Source of the DNA: DATBLE01 sp963841405
Lineage (GTDB): Bacteria > Actinomycetota > Thermoleophilia > Gaiellales > Gaiellaceae
DNA: 64,000 nucleotides
Reading direction: 5' to 3'
Assembly (NCBI GenBank): GCA_963841405.1
Contig: CAWJCM010000001.1
Location: forward strand, 349,818-413,817
Position numbers and translations under genes: made by a program
In this document: piece by piece, positions 1 to 9,091 of the stretch
How positions within the stretch are numbered: the first letter of the stretch is position 1
How the letters are laid out: each line of letters begins with the position of its first letter
The notes under the pieces: generated by a model
Databases searched by the model: none
The model's input: the letters and a program-made list of their open reading frames with translations, nothing else
What the model was told of the DNA's origin: nothing

Positions 1-66
1 TTGACCGATCGAGGGCGATCGATCGGCATGATTTGTGCTCGCGTTGCTGCCGCGTAGGGTGGCCGG

Positions 67-2346
67 TCAGGGGCAACCGTTGAGCGGCGGCGTCCAGACG
101 CGGGCGGTGCCGTCGTAGCTGGCTGTCGCGACGAGGCAGCCGCTTGGGCTGAAGGCGACTGCACGATCCCCGGCGCCGTCGAGAGCCGCGACCAGGCGGT
201 TGCGTCGCCAGTCCCACAGCCGGGCGATGCTGTCGCCGTTGGACACTGCCAGGATCGTCCCGTCGGGGCTGAACGCCACCGATTCGACGGAGTTGACGCC
301 TGTCCGCCTCGACCAGACCACTCTGCGCGCACGCCAGTCCCAGACGCGCGCCCGTGCGTCCTGGCCACCGGTCGCGACCAGGCGAGCGTCGGGGCTGAAC
401 GCGGCGTCGTAGACGGTGTTCCCGTGTGTCGGAAGCTTCGCGAGGACGCGCTCGGTGCTCAGGTCCCATACCCGCGCGTTGCCGTCGTCGCTTCCGGCGA
501 CGAGCAGGCCGCCGTCGCGGCTGAAGTCGGCACTGCGCACGACACCGCCCTGACCGTCGAGAATCGGATCGACGCGACCGGTTCGCCAGTTCCACAGGCG
601 GATCCTCCCGTCGTCTCCGGGCAGAGCCACGAGCCGGCCACGGGGGTCGAAGACCGCTCCGTCGAAGCCGAAGGGCTCCTCGAGATCGGCGAGCCGCTCA
701 GCCTTCTCCCAGCGCCAGACGATCGCTTCGCCCTTCGACCCCGCCGTGGCGAGCAAGTCGTCGCGCGGGTTGAACGTCGCCTGGAGGATCTCGCCATCGG
801 CGTGCAGGGCGGCGACCTCCTTGGCCACGCCGCTGGTCGTGTCCCATTCCCAGACGCGCACCTCGCCGCGTTCGCCCGCAGTCACCACGCGCCGGCCGTC
901 GACGGAGAAGGCAACGCTCTGCAGGGCCGCGTGGTGTCCGGTGTAGATCGCCTTGGTGTACGGAACCGCGAGGGCGAGCTCCAGCGCCTGCGCCTGCTCC
1001 CGCCGCTTCGCGTCGGCCGTGTGTCCGGCCTGGACGCGCCAGATCGTGATCCCGGCGGCCGCGCCCGCCACGACCGCCAGGACGAGCGCGGCGAAGACGA
1101 GCCGCATCCGGAGCCGGCGCCGCCTCTCGACGGCGGCGAGCTCGCGGGCGTGAAGGAACCGTGCGCGCCAGTCGAGTACTGCGCCGGCGAGGACGTCGTG
1201 GTAGATCTCATACGCGTCCTCACCGGCGGGCCTCACGACGCGCGTGCTACCGGCGGCGAGCTTCCCGAGGACAGATGCGACCGCGGCCGGCGGCACTCCC
1301 GCGTATTCCGCGAGGTCGTCGACGCGATGCGCGATCTTGGTTCCCGACGGAGTCACGAGGTAGCGGAAAACCGACGCTGCGACCTCTTGCTCGTCGGCGC
1401 TCAAGGCGTTCAGGGCGTCGTCGAGATGCGTACGGACAATCCGTTCCGCTCCGCCGAGACGCTCGAGCGTCTCGAGCCGAAGCTGCCGTGAGCCCGCGCG
1501 GCGCTCCTCGTCCCAGAGGCGGGTCAGTACGAGCTGGAGGTACGGCGCCTCGATCGGGCGCGAACCCGGGCCGCCCGCTGCGCTTGCTCCGTCAAGCAAT
1601 CCTGCGCCGCTGCTCCCGAACGCGAAGCGGCCGACTTCGACCTCGTCGAGGAGCTGCTCGACGAGGTCGGGCTCGGCCGAGACGGCATCGCCGGGTTGGA
1701 GCGCCGCGTGCCGCACGAGCGGCTCGACGATCGCCTCACGTGCCGCTTCGCGGCCGAGACGGTCGAGGCGTAAATACGTCTCGAACAGGCCGGGAATGCT
1801 GCCCTTGAAACGCTCGAGGCGAGCGAGCGCGTCCTCGCGGATCGCGATCAGGAAGGAGACGGGTAGATCGGCCCGTGTAACTGCGCGAGGGAACTCGAGC
1901 GCGAACGTGTCCTCACCGTCTTCGTCCGGGTGATAGACGAAGTACTCCTCGAACTGGTCGAGCACCACGACCAGGTCGCAGCCGGAATGGTCGGCGCACG
2001 CCGCGATCGTGGAGGCGAGCCGAGGATCGGCAGGACCGACATCGAGGCCGCTCGCCTCCCGCAGCGCCGCTGCAAGCGACGCAGCGGGGTCGCCTCGCCA
2101 TTCGGAGAACAGGACCAGGTTCAAATCGTCCATACCACGCAGGCGCGGTGCGACGCCGGCGTGCAAGAGCGAGCTCTTGCCGACGCCGCTCTCGCCGAAG
2201 AGAAGCGTGAGCCGGGCAGCTAGCACGTTCGCGACGACGAGCTCTGCATCGGCATCACGCCCGAAGAAGTACCGCGCATCCTCCTCGTCGTAGCGAGCGA
2301 GTCCCTTGTAAGGGGACTCCAACGACCGCGCCGCGACCTCGGTCAC
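67..2346 (-). CDS. nSTAND-family NTPase with C-terminal 7-blade WD40 propeller
   Basis: Signal-transduction ATPase of the STAND class, 759 aa. Residues 12-400 form the nSTAND1-type NTPase: FFGRD entry motif, Walker A GESGVGKS at about 51-58, and Walker B VVVLD followed by QFEE at about 126-134. A hydrophobic segment at about 412-438 probably spans the membrane. Residues 465-759 hold seven WD40 repeats (VAFSPDG...ARLWDW type), enough for one beta-propeller. STAND proteins oligomerise when the sensor, here the WD40 part, binds a ligand, and then switch on an effector. The ATG overlaps the stop of the upstream SIR2 gene by 4 bases, so the two are translationally coupled and the SIR2 protein is the likely effector. 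A second copy of the module lies at 9092-13519. The antiviral role is inferred from families such as Avs. Confidence 0.85.
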   Translation of the reverse strand: MTEVAARSLESPYKGLARYDEEDARYFFGRDADAELVVANVLAARLTLLFGESGVGKSSLLHAGVAPRLRGMDDLNLVLFSEWRGDPAASLAAALREASGLDVGPADPRLASTIAACADHSGCDLVVVLDQFEEYFVYHPDEDGEDTFALEFPRAVTRADLPVSFLIAIREDALARLERFKGSIPGLFETYLRLDRLGREAAREAIVEPLVRHAALQPGDAVSAEPDLVEQLLDEVEVGRFAFGSSGAGLLDGASAAGGPGSRPIEAPYLQLVLTRLWDEERRAGSRQLRLETLERLGGAERIVRTHLDDALNALSADEQEVAASVFRYLVTPSGTKIAHRVDDLAEYAGVPPAAVASVLGKLAAGSTRVVRPAGEDAYEIYHDVLAGAVLDWRARFLHARELAAVERRRRLRMRLVFAALVLAVVAGAAAGITIWRVQAGHTADAKRREQAQALELALAVPYTKAIYTGHHAALQSVAFSVDGRRVVTAGERGEVRVWEWDTTSGVAKEVAALHADGEILQATFNPRDDLLATAGSKGEAIVWRWEKAERLADLEEPFGFDGAVFDPRGRLVALPGDDGRIRLWNWRTGRVDPILDGQGGVVRSADFSRDGGLLVAGSDDGNARVWDLSTERVLAKLPTHGNTVYDAAFSPDARLVATGGQDARARVWDWRARRVVWSRRTGVNSVESVAFSPDGTILAVSNGDSIARLWDWRRNRLVAALDGAGDRAVAFSPSGCLVATASYDGTARVWTPPLNGCP

Positions 2347-3263
2347 GACTCGACCTCCGCGAGCAGGGCGCCGAGTGCGGCGTCGAGCGCCGCGACGTAG
2401 TCATCGAGCGGCACATCGAGGACGTCGACGCCCCGCAACTCCCAGAACTCGCGATCCAGCTCGGACGGTCGGAGCTGAATTGCCCACGACTTGTACTTCA
2501 GCTTCTGCTCGCCCCAGATTCGATGCAGGATCACCCGCAGGTTCCAGTCGCGCATGCTGTAGCCCAGGAACAGAAAATGGCTACGGCGGAGCTTCGCCGC
2601 GAGGGTGACAGGGACGAGGTTGGCGATGTCCGTGCGCGCCAGGTACTCGATGTAGTGATCCTCGGTGATGACGTAGCTGTCCCACGTCGCCTCGGGGTTC
2701 GCCCGATCGACAGCGCCGTGCATCTTCAGGACGACCGTACGCTCGCCCGGGCGGAGCGCGCGATATTCGTTCGGCCGCTCGACGACCACCGGCTCGGCGT
2801 CCGGCGCCCAGTGGACGAACCTGCCGCGGTGCTCCCCTTCAGCCATGTAGGCGACGACGTCGAACGGCTCGTCCGCGTCACCGAAGGCCCGTTCGAGTGC
2901 GTCGTCGTAGTTCGTCGTCAGCACCAGCGGGCACATTCTCGGCAGGCCTGCCTGCCGTAGCCGTGCCGGAAGCGTCGCCAGGAATCTGTGCAGCGGCCCG
3001 ATCGCGTAGTCGGCGTCGAAGACGTCATGCAGCTGGTCGTACAGCGGTCCCGAGCCCGTCATCACGTAGGCGTACTCGGAGACACGGACGAGCTCCGTCA
3101 GGTCGTCGTCGGGATAGTCGAAGCGAGCAGCAAGATGCGTGGAGAGCTCCGCGCCGCTCGGGAGGGTGTTGCCGTGTTCCCAGGTCGTGCCGGCCGGCCG
3201 ATCGCAGAGGTTCGCACCCGCACCGAACAGCGGGACGACTCGTCCCTCCAGGACCTCGCGCAT
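2343..3263 (-). CDS. SIR2-family (SIR2_2) NADase-like effector
   Basis: SIR2-like Rossmann protein of about 306 aa. It has the NAD-binding loop FGAGANLCDRP near the N-terminus, the TTNYDDALERAF motif, the catalytic-type His in VLKMHGAVDR, and the C-terminal FLFLGYSMRDWNLRVI block typical of defence-associated SIR2 domains. Those domains usually hydrolyse NAD+ to halt infected cells; that activity is inferred here. The frame stays open back to 3407, but the family homology starts next to the Met at 3263 (MREVLEGRVVPLFGAG), as in the copy at 9092, so that start was chosen. A GTG directly precedes it. The stop overlaps the STAND gene start by 4 bases, giving an operon of effector then sensor-ATPase. 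Confidence 0.85.
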   Translation of the reverse strand: MREVLEGRVVPLFGAGANLCDRPAGTTWEHGNTLPSGAELSTHLAARFDYPDDDLTELVRVSEYAYVMTGSGPLYDQLHDVFDADYAIGPLHRFLATLPARLRQAGLPRMCPLVLTTNYDDALERAFGDADEPFDVVAYMAEGEHRGRFVHWAPDAEPVVVERPNEYRALRPGERTVVLKMHGAVDRANPEATWDSYVITEDHYIEYLARTDIANLVPVTLAAKLRRSHFLFLGYSMRDWNLRVILHRIWGEQKLKYKSWAIQLRPSELDREFWELRGVDVLDVPLDDYVAALDAALGALLAEVES

Positions 3264-3537
3264 CACTCTGCGACAGTGCTGTTCGAGCGCGTTCTGGACG
3301 GCCGTCTCCTCCCGGTTTTCGAGTGACCACCGCAATGGTAGGGCCGCGCAGCCGAGATTTCTCGGACGCGCCGCCGTAGCCCTCCTCGCCAAGCCGTCCC
3401 TTGCCACGCACTGCCCGGAGAGCCTTGACCGGTGGGTCGCGTCGTGGGAACGTGAAAGCGGAACCTGGAACCCTGCTCAATCGACGGGATCTGCGGTCCA
3501 GCATCGGGTGGACGAAGCCCGTCAGATCGGAGGGGCG

Positions 3538-5319
3538 ATGAACATCAGAGCGGATCAGCTGGCTGAGCAGGTAAGCCGCGCCCGCACACGCGGCTGGGCG
3601 GCGATCATGCGAAAGGCCGAGAAACGACACAATCTGCCGGCCGGTCTACTGCTCGCCGTCGCCTCGCGCGAGACCGACATGGAAGACATCGTCGGCGACA
3701 AGGGTCACGGGCGAGGGCTCTTTCAGATCGACGACCGGTTTCACGCCGACTGGCTCGCCGCCCACGGCGCTCCCGGGCCGGCCACGACCCCGAGGGTGAA
3801 GGACGCCGCCGAGTTCGCCGCATCGATGCTCGCCTCGAACCTCGCCGTCGCAATGCAGAACGGGGTTGCCGCGCCGGATCAGCTCCGGTTCGCCTGCTCG
3901 GCCTACAACGCCGGAGCCGGCGGCGCACTCGCAGGCCAGCAGAGGGGTGACTGCGACAGTAGGACGACGGGTGGCGACTACGGCCGGGATGTGCTCGAGC
4001 GACTGGGCGCGATCCAGCCGAAAGGCCGCCGGAGCTTGCAGATGAGCGGCGAGCGCATCCTACGAAAGGGCGACCGGGGCCAGGACGTCGTCCAGCTCAA
4101 ACAACAGCTGCAGACGTGGTTCGACCGCGCGGCTCCAGGCGTCTGGCAGACGTTCCGAGTCAAGCCGGGGCCGGGGTTCGGTGCCGCGCTCAGCACCGCC
4201 GTTCGTGATTTCCAGATGCGGAACGCGCTGTTCGTCGACGGTGAAGTTGGCGAAAACACCCGCGAGGCGCTGGCGAGGACTCCCGCCCCGCGGCCGAAGG
4301 CAGCGACGGGGGACGGCATCCTCAGGCGCGGCAGCCGCGGGGCGCAGGTAACGCGGCTCAAACGCGATCTCGAGACGTGGTTCGAGCACGCGTTGCCCGG
4401 CAAGTGGGAGTCGTTCGGCGTGTCCGGCGGGCCGGGGTTCGGTGACGCGCTCGAGCGCGCCGTCCGCGACTTCCAGCAGCGCAACGGGCTGCTCGTCGAC
4501 GGCGAGGCCGGCAGGGAGACCTTCGGCGCACTCCATGGAGCGACACCGTCGCCTTCACCGGCCGGCCGGCCCCGCCTAGACCTCCCCGACCTGAAGCTGG
4601 ACGCGCCGAAGAAGCGGGGGGCCTCGGGCGAGAAGGTGCGGCTCATCCAGGGATGGCTCTCGCTGCACGGTTTCAAGCTCGTCGTCGACGGAGGCTACGG
4701 CAATGCGACCGTACGCCAGGTCCGTGCGTTCCAGAAGGCGAAGGGACTCACCGTGACCGGGATCGTCGACGATGCGACCTACCAAGAGCTCGTGCAGCCG
4801 ATGATCGTCGCGCTTTCGCCGATCGCGCCCGACGGGCCGCTCGGCTGGCTCGTGGTCGCGTATGCCCGCCAGCACCTGGTGCAGCATCCGCAAGAGGTCG
4901 GCGGGGAGAATCGTGGTCCGTGGGTCCGCCTGTACACACAGGGACGGGAAGGAGAAGACGCACCGTGGTGTGCGGGCTTTGCCACGTTCATCCTCGAGCA
5001 GGCATGTCTCGCTGCCGGGGTCCCGGGGCCGTTGCCGAGGACCCTCGCTTGCGACGACATGCAGGCGTGTGCCGGCGATCGGCTCCTGTCTCAGCCGAAG
5101 CCGTCGCAGCGGAAGCGAATCACGCCGGGCAGCTTCTTTCTGAGGCCGAATCCCCCCGGCGTCAAGCCGAGGTACGCCCACACCGGCATCGTGGTGCAGG
5201 CAGAGGCGGACACCTTCAAGAGCATCGAGGGGAACACGAACGACGATGGCTCGGCCGAGGGCGTCGAGGTCTGCGCCCGCGTCCGCGGTTACCGTGGCCT
5301 GGACTTCATCATCATCTGA
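3538..5319 (+). CDS. Multidomain peptidoglycan hydrolase (lysozyme-like, three PG-binding domains, CHAP-like)
   Basis: Cell-wall hydrolase of 593 aa. Residues 1-160 resemble a goose-type/SLT lysozyme with the acidic residue in VASRETDM, a GLFQID segment and the SAYNAGAG motif. Three peptidoglycan-binding_1 repeats follow (about 180-255, 265-340 and 365-425), each with the VRDFQ or VRAFQ..NGL..DG pattern. The C-terminus has a CHAP/NlpC-like fold with Cys in PWCAGF and His in YAHTGIV. The start at 3538 is set by the GGAGGGG ribosome binding site; the frame is open further upstream. There is no signal peptide, so the protein needs lysis or a dedicated export route, as with phage endolysins or injection-particle lysins. 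The DUF4255-like gene next door fits the second option. Confidence 0.8.
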   Translation: MNIRADQLAEQVSRARTRGWAAIMRKAEKRHNLPAGLLLAVASRETDMEDIVGDKGHGRGLFQIDDRFHADWLAAHGAPGPATTPRVKDAAEFAASMLASNLAVAMQNGVAAPDQLRFACSAYNAGAGGALAGQQRGDCDSRTTGGDYGRDVLERLGAIQPKGRRSLQMSGERILRKGDRGQDVVQLKQQLQTWFDRAAPGVWQTFRVKPGPGFGAALSTAVRDFQMRNALFVDGEVGENTREALARTPAPRPKAATGDGILRRGSRGAQVTRLKRDLETWFEHALPGKWESFGVSGGPGFGDALERAVRDFQQRNGLLVDGEAGRETFGALHGATPSPSPAGRPRLDLPDLKLDAPKKRGASGEKVRLIQGWLSLHGFKLVVDGGYGNATVRQVRAFQKAKGLTVTGIVDDATYQELVQPMIVALSPIAPDGPLGWLVVAYARQHLVQHPQEVGGENRGPWVRLYTQGREGEDAPWCAGFATFILEQACLAAGVPGPLPRTLACDDMQACAGDRLLSQPKPSQRKRITPGSFFLRPNPPGVKPRYAHTGIVVQAEADTFKSIEGNTNDDGSAEGVEVCARVRGYRGLDFIII

Positions 5320-5359
5320 GCACGTGCGACTCCCCGCCGCATCGAACAGTCGCCCCTGG

Positions 5360-5827
5360 TCAGGGTGGAGGCTGCGCGTTCACCTCGTAGTACAGCGATA
5401 GCTGCATTGCAGTTCCGAATGCGGTCCATAGATTCGGCAGGTCCGCGAGCAACCCTGACCTGAGCTGGACCGTCAGACGGCCGACGCGGTCCGCGATCGT
5501 CGCGTGTAGTTCTGCCTCGGTGAAGACCGGATGCTTGTGGAATGCCTCGAGCACCTGCGAAAGGCAATGCTGCGACTCATCCGCGTCCTGCGCAGGAGGC
5601 GTCACCAGGTAGTGGAGCCTCAACGCAACCGGCTCCTGGCTCTCGGGAGCCAGCCGAGCAGGCGCGGTGCGGAGATCACCGGCGTCCTCGATTTCGTAGA
5701 GGACGAGGACGAGCGCCTGCTCAGATGACGTCGCCGAGAGGTCGGCGATTCTGCCGATCTGGACCGTCGTTTCTGGAATCTCCTCGACGAGGTATTGACG
5801 CAGGGTCTCCGAGATTCCGAGCAGCAT
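5360..5827 (-). CDS. Pvc16/DUF4255-like protein (contractile injection system type)
   Basis: A 155-aa protein resembling the Pvc16 N-terminal (DUF4255) family: an ISETLRQYL-like start, a central VLVLYEIEDAGDLR strand-turn, a long polar middle ending in LRLHYLVTPPA, the VLEAFHKHP helix, and a closing LWTAFGTAMQLSLYYEV. In extracellular contractile injection systems this family sits at the sheath or tube terminus. No sheath, tube, baseplate or AAA gene is visible in this window, so this is either a remnant or a stray member. It is convergent with the peptidoglycan hydrolase, with a 40-base gap. Family assignment is by motif reading only. Confidence 0.6.
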   Translation of the reverse strand: MLLGISETLRQYLVEEIPETTVQIGRIADLSATSSEQALVLVLYEIEDAGDLRTAPARLAPESQEPVALRLHYLVTPPAQDADESQHCLSQVLEAFHKHPVFTEAELHATIADRVGRLTVQLRSGLLADLPNLWTAFGTAMQLSLYYEVNAQPPP

Positions 5828-5859
5828 CGTTCGGACGGCAGTCTACGGCTACGCTCGCA

Positions 5860-6960
5860 CTACGACTGCTTTCCCTCCTCCGCGTCGGGATCGACTCGCG
5901 CACCGGCTGGTGCCGGTGCGCCGAACCTGGAGTCCGCGTCGTCTCCACCAGGCGGGCCGGAACCGACGGCCGCCGTCATCGCCGCGATCAGCTCGTAGGA
6001 GCGGAGTCGATCGGCGTGGTCGTACACGTTCGTCGTCAGGATCAGCTCGTCCGCCGCCGTCCGTTGCTGCAGTTCGAGCAGGCCTGCTCGAACTGCCGTC
6101 GGCGAGCCGACGACGTGTGACTCCGTCCAGCTCTCGACGAACGCGCGCTCCTCGGGCGAGTATTCGTATGCGTCGGCCTCGTCGGGCGAGGGTAAGGTCG
6201 ACGGCCGACCGGTGCGCAGCCGCAAGAAGGAAAGCTTCGCAGGGCCGTGAAGCCACCGGGCCCGCTCGTCGGTCTCGGCGCAGACGACCGCAACGCCGAC
6301 CATCGCGTACGGCTCCGTGAGCGTCGCCGACGGCGTGAAGTGGCGGCGGTAGATCTCGAGCGCCGGGACGGTGTTCTGCGGCATGAAGTGGTGGGCGAAC
6401 GAGAACGGCAACCCGAGTTCGGCCGCGAGCCGTGCGCTGAAGTCGCTCGAGCCGAGCAGCCAGATCGCCGGCCTGTTGCCCGCGCCGGGCACCGCTGTGA
6501 TCCGCGGGACCGCCCCGGAGAAGAAGGCGAGCAGCTCTTCGAGCTGCGCCGGGAGATCATCCGCAGCCGGGTCGAAAGAGCTGCGAAGCGCCCTGGCGGT
6601 GATCTGGTCGGTGCCCGGGGCACGCCCGATCCCCAGGTCGATGCGCCCCGGATGGAGCGCCTCGAGCATCCCGAACTGTTCGGCAACAACCAGCGGTTGG
6701 TGGTTCGGAAGCATCACGCCGCCGGAACCCACCCGCAATGTCGTCGTCACGCTCGCCAGGTGCGCAATCAGCACGGCCGGCGCCGAACTCGCGATCCCCG
6801 GCATGTTGTGGTGCTCGGCCACCCAGTGCCTCCGGTATCCGAGCCGCTCTGCCTGCCGTGCCAGGTCGAGCGAGTTCCGGAGCGCCTGACCGACCGTCGA
6901 ACCGGTTCCCACCGGAGCCAGATCGAGCACAGAAAACGGCGTCGAACCACGAGCGACCAT
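5860..6960 (-). CDS. LLM-class flavin-dependent oxidoreductase
   Basis: Luciferase-like monooxygenase of 366 aa. It shows the SVLDLAPVGTG N-terminus, RHWVAEHHNMPGIASSAP, LRVGSGGVMLPNHQPL and LHPGRIDLGIGRAPGTDQ blocks typical of the MsnO8-like subgroup. Such enzymes use reduced FMN or F420 to oxidise small organic substrates; the substrate here is unknown. The C-terminal 30 residues are Gly/Pro/Asp-rich and probably disordered. It is divergent from the membrane protein at 7178. No operon partner is apparent. Confidence 0.85.
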   Translation of the reverse strand: MVARGSTPFSVLDLAPVGTGSTVGQALRNSLDLARQAERLGYRRHWVAEHHNMPGIASSAPAVLIAHLASVTTTLRVGSGGVMLPNHQPLVVAEQFGMLEALHPGRIDLGIGRAPGTDQITARALRSSFDPAADDLPAQLEELLAFFSGAVPRITAVPGAGNRPAIWLLGSSDFSARLAAELGLPFSFAHHFMPQNTVPALEIYRRHFTPSATLTEPYAMVGVAVVCAETDERARWLHGPAKLSFLRLRTGRPSTLPSPDEADAYEYSPEERAFVESWTESHVVGSPTAVRAGLLELQQRTAADELILTTNVYDHADRLRSYELIAAMTAAVGSGPPGGDDADSRFGAPAPAGARVDPDAEEGKQS

Positions 6961-7177
6961 CAGTGCGAGTATGGCGACGGCACCGCGACGAACGGGTTGT
7001 CACTGACGTCAGCGGTTGTTAGCCTTCGCACGTTCTGCGCGGGTGCGCAGCCGGTCGGGGTCGGCGGGAGGTGTCCAATGGCTAGAGCACGGCGCGTCGT
7101 GCAGGCGGATCTCGGCGACCGGAACGGTGCTACGCAGCGCGTCCTCGCCCCTGTCGATTTGTCGGAGCTGACTCACG

Positions 7178-7804
7178 TTGCCTAGCACGAACGAGCGCGC
7201 GTCCACGATCGGCCACGGCTTCGTCCCGAAGTGGTGGATCGTCGCGTTCACCGTCTTGCTGCTCGTGCTCGCCGCCGCGCTGCTCTACACCCTCTGGGCG
7301 TTCTGGCCGTCCGAGCTCGAGACGGTCAATGCCAAACCGGAACAGCGTCGAGTCACCTATTTCGGCGCCGGCTTCGACGTCTCCACCGACACCCTCTTCT
7401 TCGCGATCGTCGCCCTGGCGGGCGCTCTAGGGGGGCTCGTCCACACGCTCCGCTCGTTCTCGATGTACGTCGGCACTCGATACCTCCGCTGGAGCTGGAT
7501 CCCGTTCAACCTCTTGCTTCCCGTGGTCGGCGCTCTCGGCGGCACCGTCTTCTATCTCGTCTTTCGGGGCGGCCTGTTCTCGACCTCGACCTCTGCCACC
7601 GATGCGAACCCGTACGGATTCGCAGCGGTCGCGGCACTCGTCGGCCTCTTCTCGGAGCAGGCGATCGAGAAGCTGCGCCACGTGGCAAGGGAGATGTTCG
7701 CGGAGGCGCCGAAATACGAACCCGACCATTTCTCCGAGGCGACAGGGGAAAGCTCGTCCTCGGGCGGCGGCTCCCGCGGCGGGTCGCCCGGCACTCGCGG
7801 CTGA
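7178..7804 (+). CDS. Uncharacterised membrane protein, three or four TM segments
   Basis: Predicted integral membrane protein of 208 aa. Hydrophobic spans lie at about 20-43, 68-88, 105-125 and a weaker one at 140-160, followed by a cytosolic-looking acidic tail ending in a Ser/Gly-rich linker. The segment before the tail (FAAVAALVGLFSEQAIEKLRHVA) looks like an amphipathic helix. No ATG precedes the first membrane span, so TTG at 7178 with an upstream GGAG is the best start. I do not recognise the family. The gene stands alone between the LLM gene and a 640-base spacer. Confidence 0.65.
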   Translation: MPSTNERASTIGHGFVPKWWIVAFTVLLLVLAAALLYTLWAFWPSELETVNAKPEQRRVTYFGAGFDVSTDTLFFAIVALAGALGGLVHTLRSFSMYVGTRYLRWSWIPFNLLLPVVGALGGTVFYLVFRGGLFSTSTSATDANPYGFAAVAALVGLFSEQAIEKLRHVAREMFAEAPKYEPDHFSEATGESSSSGGGSRGGSPGTRG

Positions 7805-8449
7805 GCCATTCCAGAACGATCCGAGGGAGCAGCGTCTTCCTCGGTGAGTGCCTGCCTGTCAAGCGCCCGGCGCCCCGCCAGAGCGCGTTCATCGCCCCCG
7901 GCTGTCGTCCAGGCCCTGAGCAAGAAAAGAACAGTGAGACCCCGCATGCGACACTTGCAACAATGCCCATAGGGCGCTACCTTGGTGCGGTCATACATCC
8001 GGGTTCGCGCCTGCTGTGGCGGCGATAGTCGCGCGAAAGATGGGAGGCACCATGGCCCTCTGTTCGCGAACGAGCGTGCGGTGGTCGGACCATCACGGAG
8101 CGCCGGGCGACGCCGTGGGGACACGGTCGCTCGCTGCCGCACCGATCGAACAGGGTGCGCCGGTCTCCGGGACGCTGGAGGGCAGGGTGTTCTAGGTGGC
8201 CCGGCATGCCACACATTGCTCGTCGAGCGATGTCGACGCGGACGCGCGTCCAGCTTCACGGCTGTCTCGCTGCAGGCGGATGTCTTCTCGGGTTGGGCGA
8301 TGGAGAAGAGGCTGCCGGCAGCCAAGCTCTCCGCATGAGCGGCGGAGCAGCATCACCCCATCGATCCGGCAAACACCCGCGATGGTCGCATTCCGAAGTG
8401 CGCGATCGCCGCGTGCCATTCACCGATCGCCCGAGGGAGGTAAGCCACG
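7805..8449. other. Intergenic spacer, no confident gene
   Basis: This 645-base stretch has no recognised protein family, RNA gene or repeat. Its one possible gene is a 47-codon frame at 8052-8195, listed separately. The 3' end carries the strong GGGAGG ribosome binding site of the secreted protein at 8450. Confidence 0.5.
8052..8195 (+). CDS. Possible small protein (47 aa)
   Basis: A 47-codon frame starts with ATG nine bases after a strong GGGAGG and ends with TAG. The product is polar, without a signal or membrane segment, and resembles nothing I know. The ribosome binding site is the only real support. Confidence 0.25.
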   Translation: MALCSRTSVRWSDHHGAPGDAVGTRSLAAAPIEQGAPVSGTLEGRVF

Positions 8450-9028
8450 ATGAAGAAGCGACTTCCACTGATCCTCTCTACCGCAGCGCTCGTCGTTTCG
8501 CTCCTCGGCACGACGCCGCTCGGCCGCGCCGCACGATCGGCCGTTTCGCCGGTCGTGCCTCTCGCCAAGACTGCCAACTACGCCAAGAACGCAGGGAAGC
8601 TGAACGGTCACAGCTCCTCCAGGGTGCCCCGCGCGGGCCAGATCCCGGTCGTCGGTGCGAACGGGAAGCTGCCCGCGACGCTCGGAGCCGTGGGGCGGAC
8701 GGGTCCAGCCGGACCGAAGGGCGATGCCGGCGCGAAAGGCGATCCCGGCGCGGCCGGCGTCGCCGGCTACCAGCGGGTGCAGCAGCAGGTGAACCCGCCC
8801 GGCGGTAACGGCGACACGCGGACGTACACGGTGCCGTGCCCCGGTGGCAAGCACGTCCTCGGCGGAGGCTTCAACTTCAGCAGGGGAGCAGACACCGAAG
8901 ACGTCTCGGTCATCGAGTCGGCTGCGTCGTCGGACTCGGTCTGGGAGTTCAAGCTGAGAAACAGGACCGGGCAGTCGGCCAAGGGGACGACGACCTTGTC
9001 TGCCGTCTGCGCAACCGTGAGCTCCTGA
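8450..9028 (+). CDS. Secreted protein with short collagen-like stretch
   Basis: Exported protein of 192 aa. A Lys/Arg-rich N-terminus and hydrophobic core (residues 1-28) form a signal peptide. A region with LAKTANYAKNAGKLNG follows, then a Gly-X-Y run (GPAGPKGDAGAKGDPGAAG) at about 83-103, then a C-terminal beta-rich domain with two cysteines (VPCPGGKHVLGGGFN and LSAVCATVSS) that may pair. Proteins of this layout are common and abundant in Thermoleophilia and related actinobacteria, with unknown function, perhaps at the cell surface. GGGAGG eight bases upstream fixes the start. Confidence 0.75.
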   Translation: MKKRLPLILSTAALVVSLLGTTPLGRAARSAVSPVVPLAKTANYAKNAGKLNGHSSSRVPRAGQIPVVGANGKLPATLGAVGRTGPAGPKGDAGAKGDPGAAGVAGYQRVQQQVNPPGGNGDTRTYTVPCPGGKHVLGGGFNFSRGADTEDVSVIESAASSDSVWEFKLRNRTGQSAKGTTTLSAVCATVSS

Positions 9029-9091
9029 GGCCCCGATGCAGGACCGCCACGGGGGAGGCGCGGGCGCCGGGCAGAGAGCGAGCCCGGCGCC

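Noticed and set aside
424..1491. Long open frame on the plus strand opposite the first STAND gene
   Set aside because: Antisense shadow of a clear WD40/NTPase gene in high-GC DNA; the product has no recognisable domain.
3139..3537. N-terminal extension of the peptidoglycan hydrolase
   Set aside because: Overlaps the SIR2 gene start on the other strand, has no homology, and a good ribosome binding site supports 3538.
8690..8770. Collagen-like Gly-X-Y run as a fibre-forming collagen domain
   Set aside because: Only about seven triplets, too short for a stable trimer on its own.
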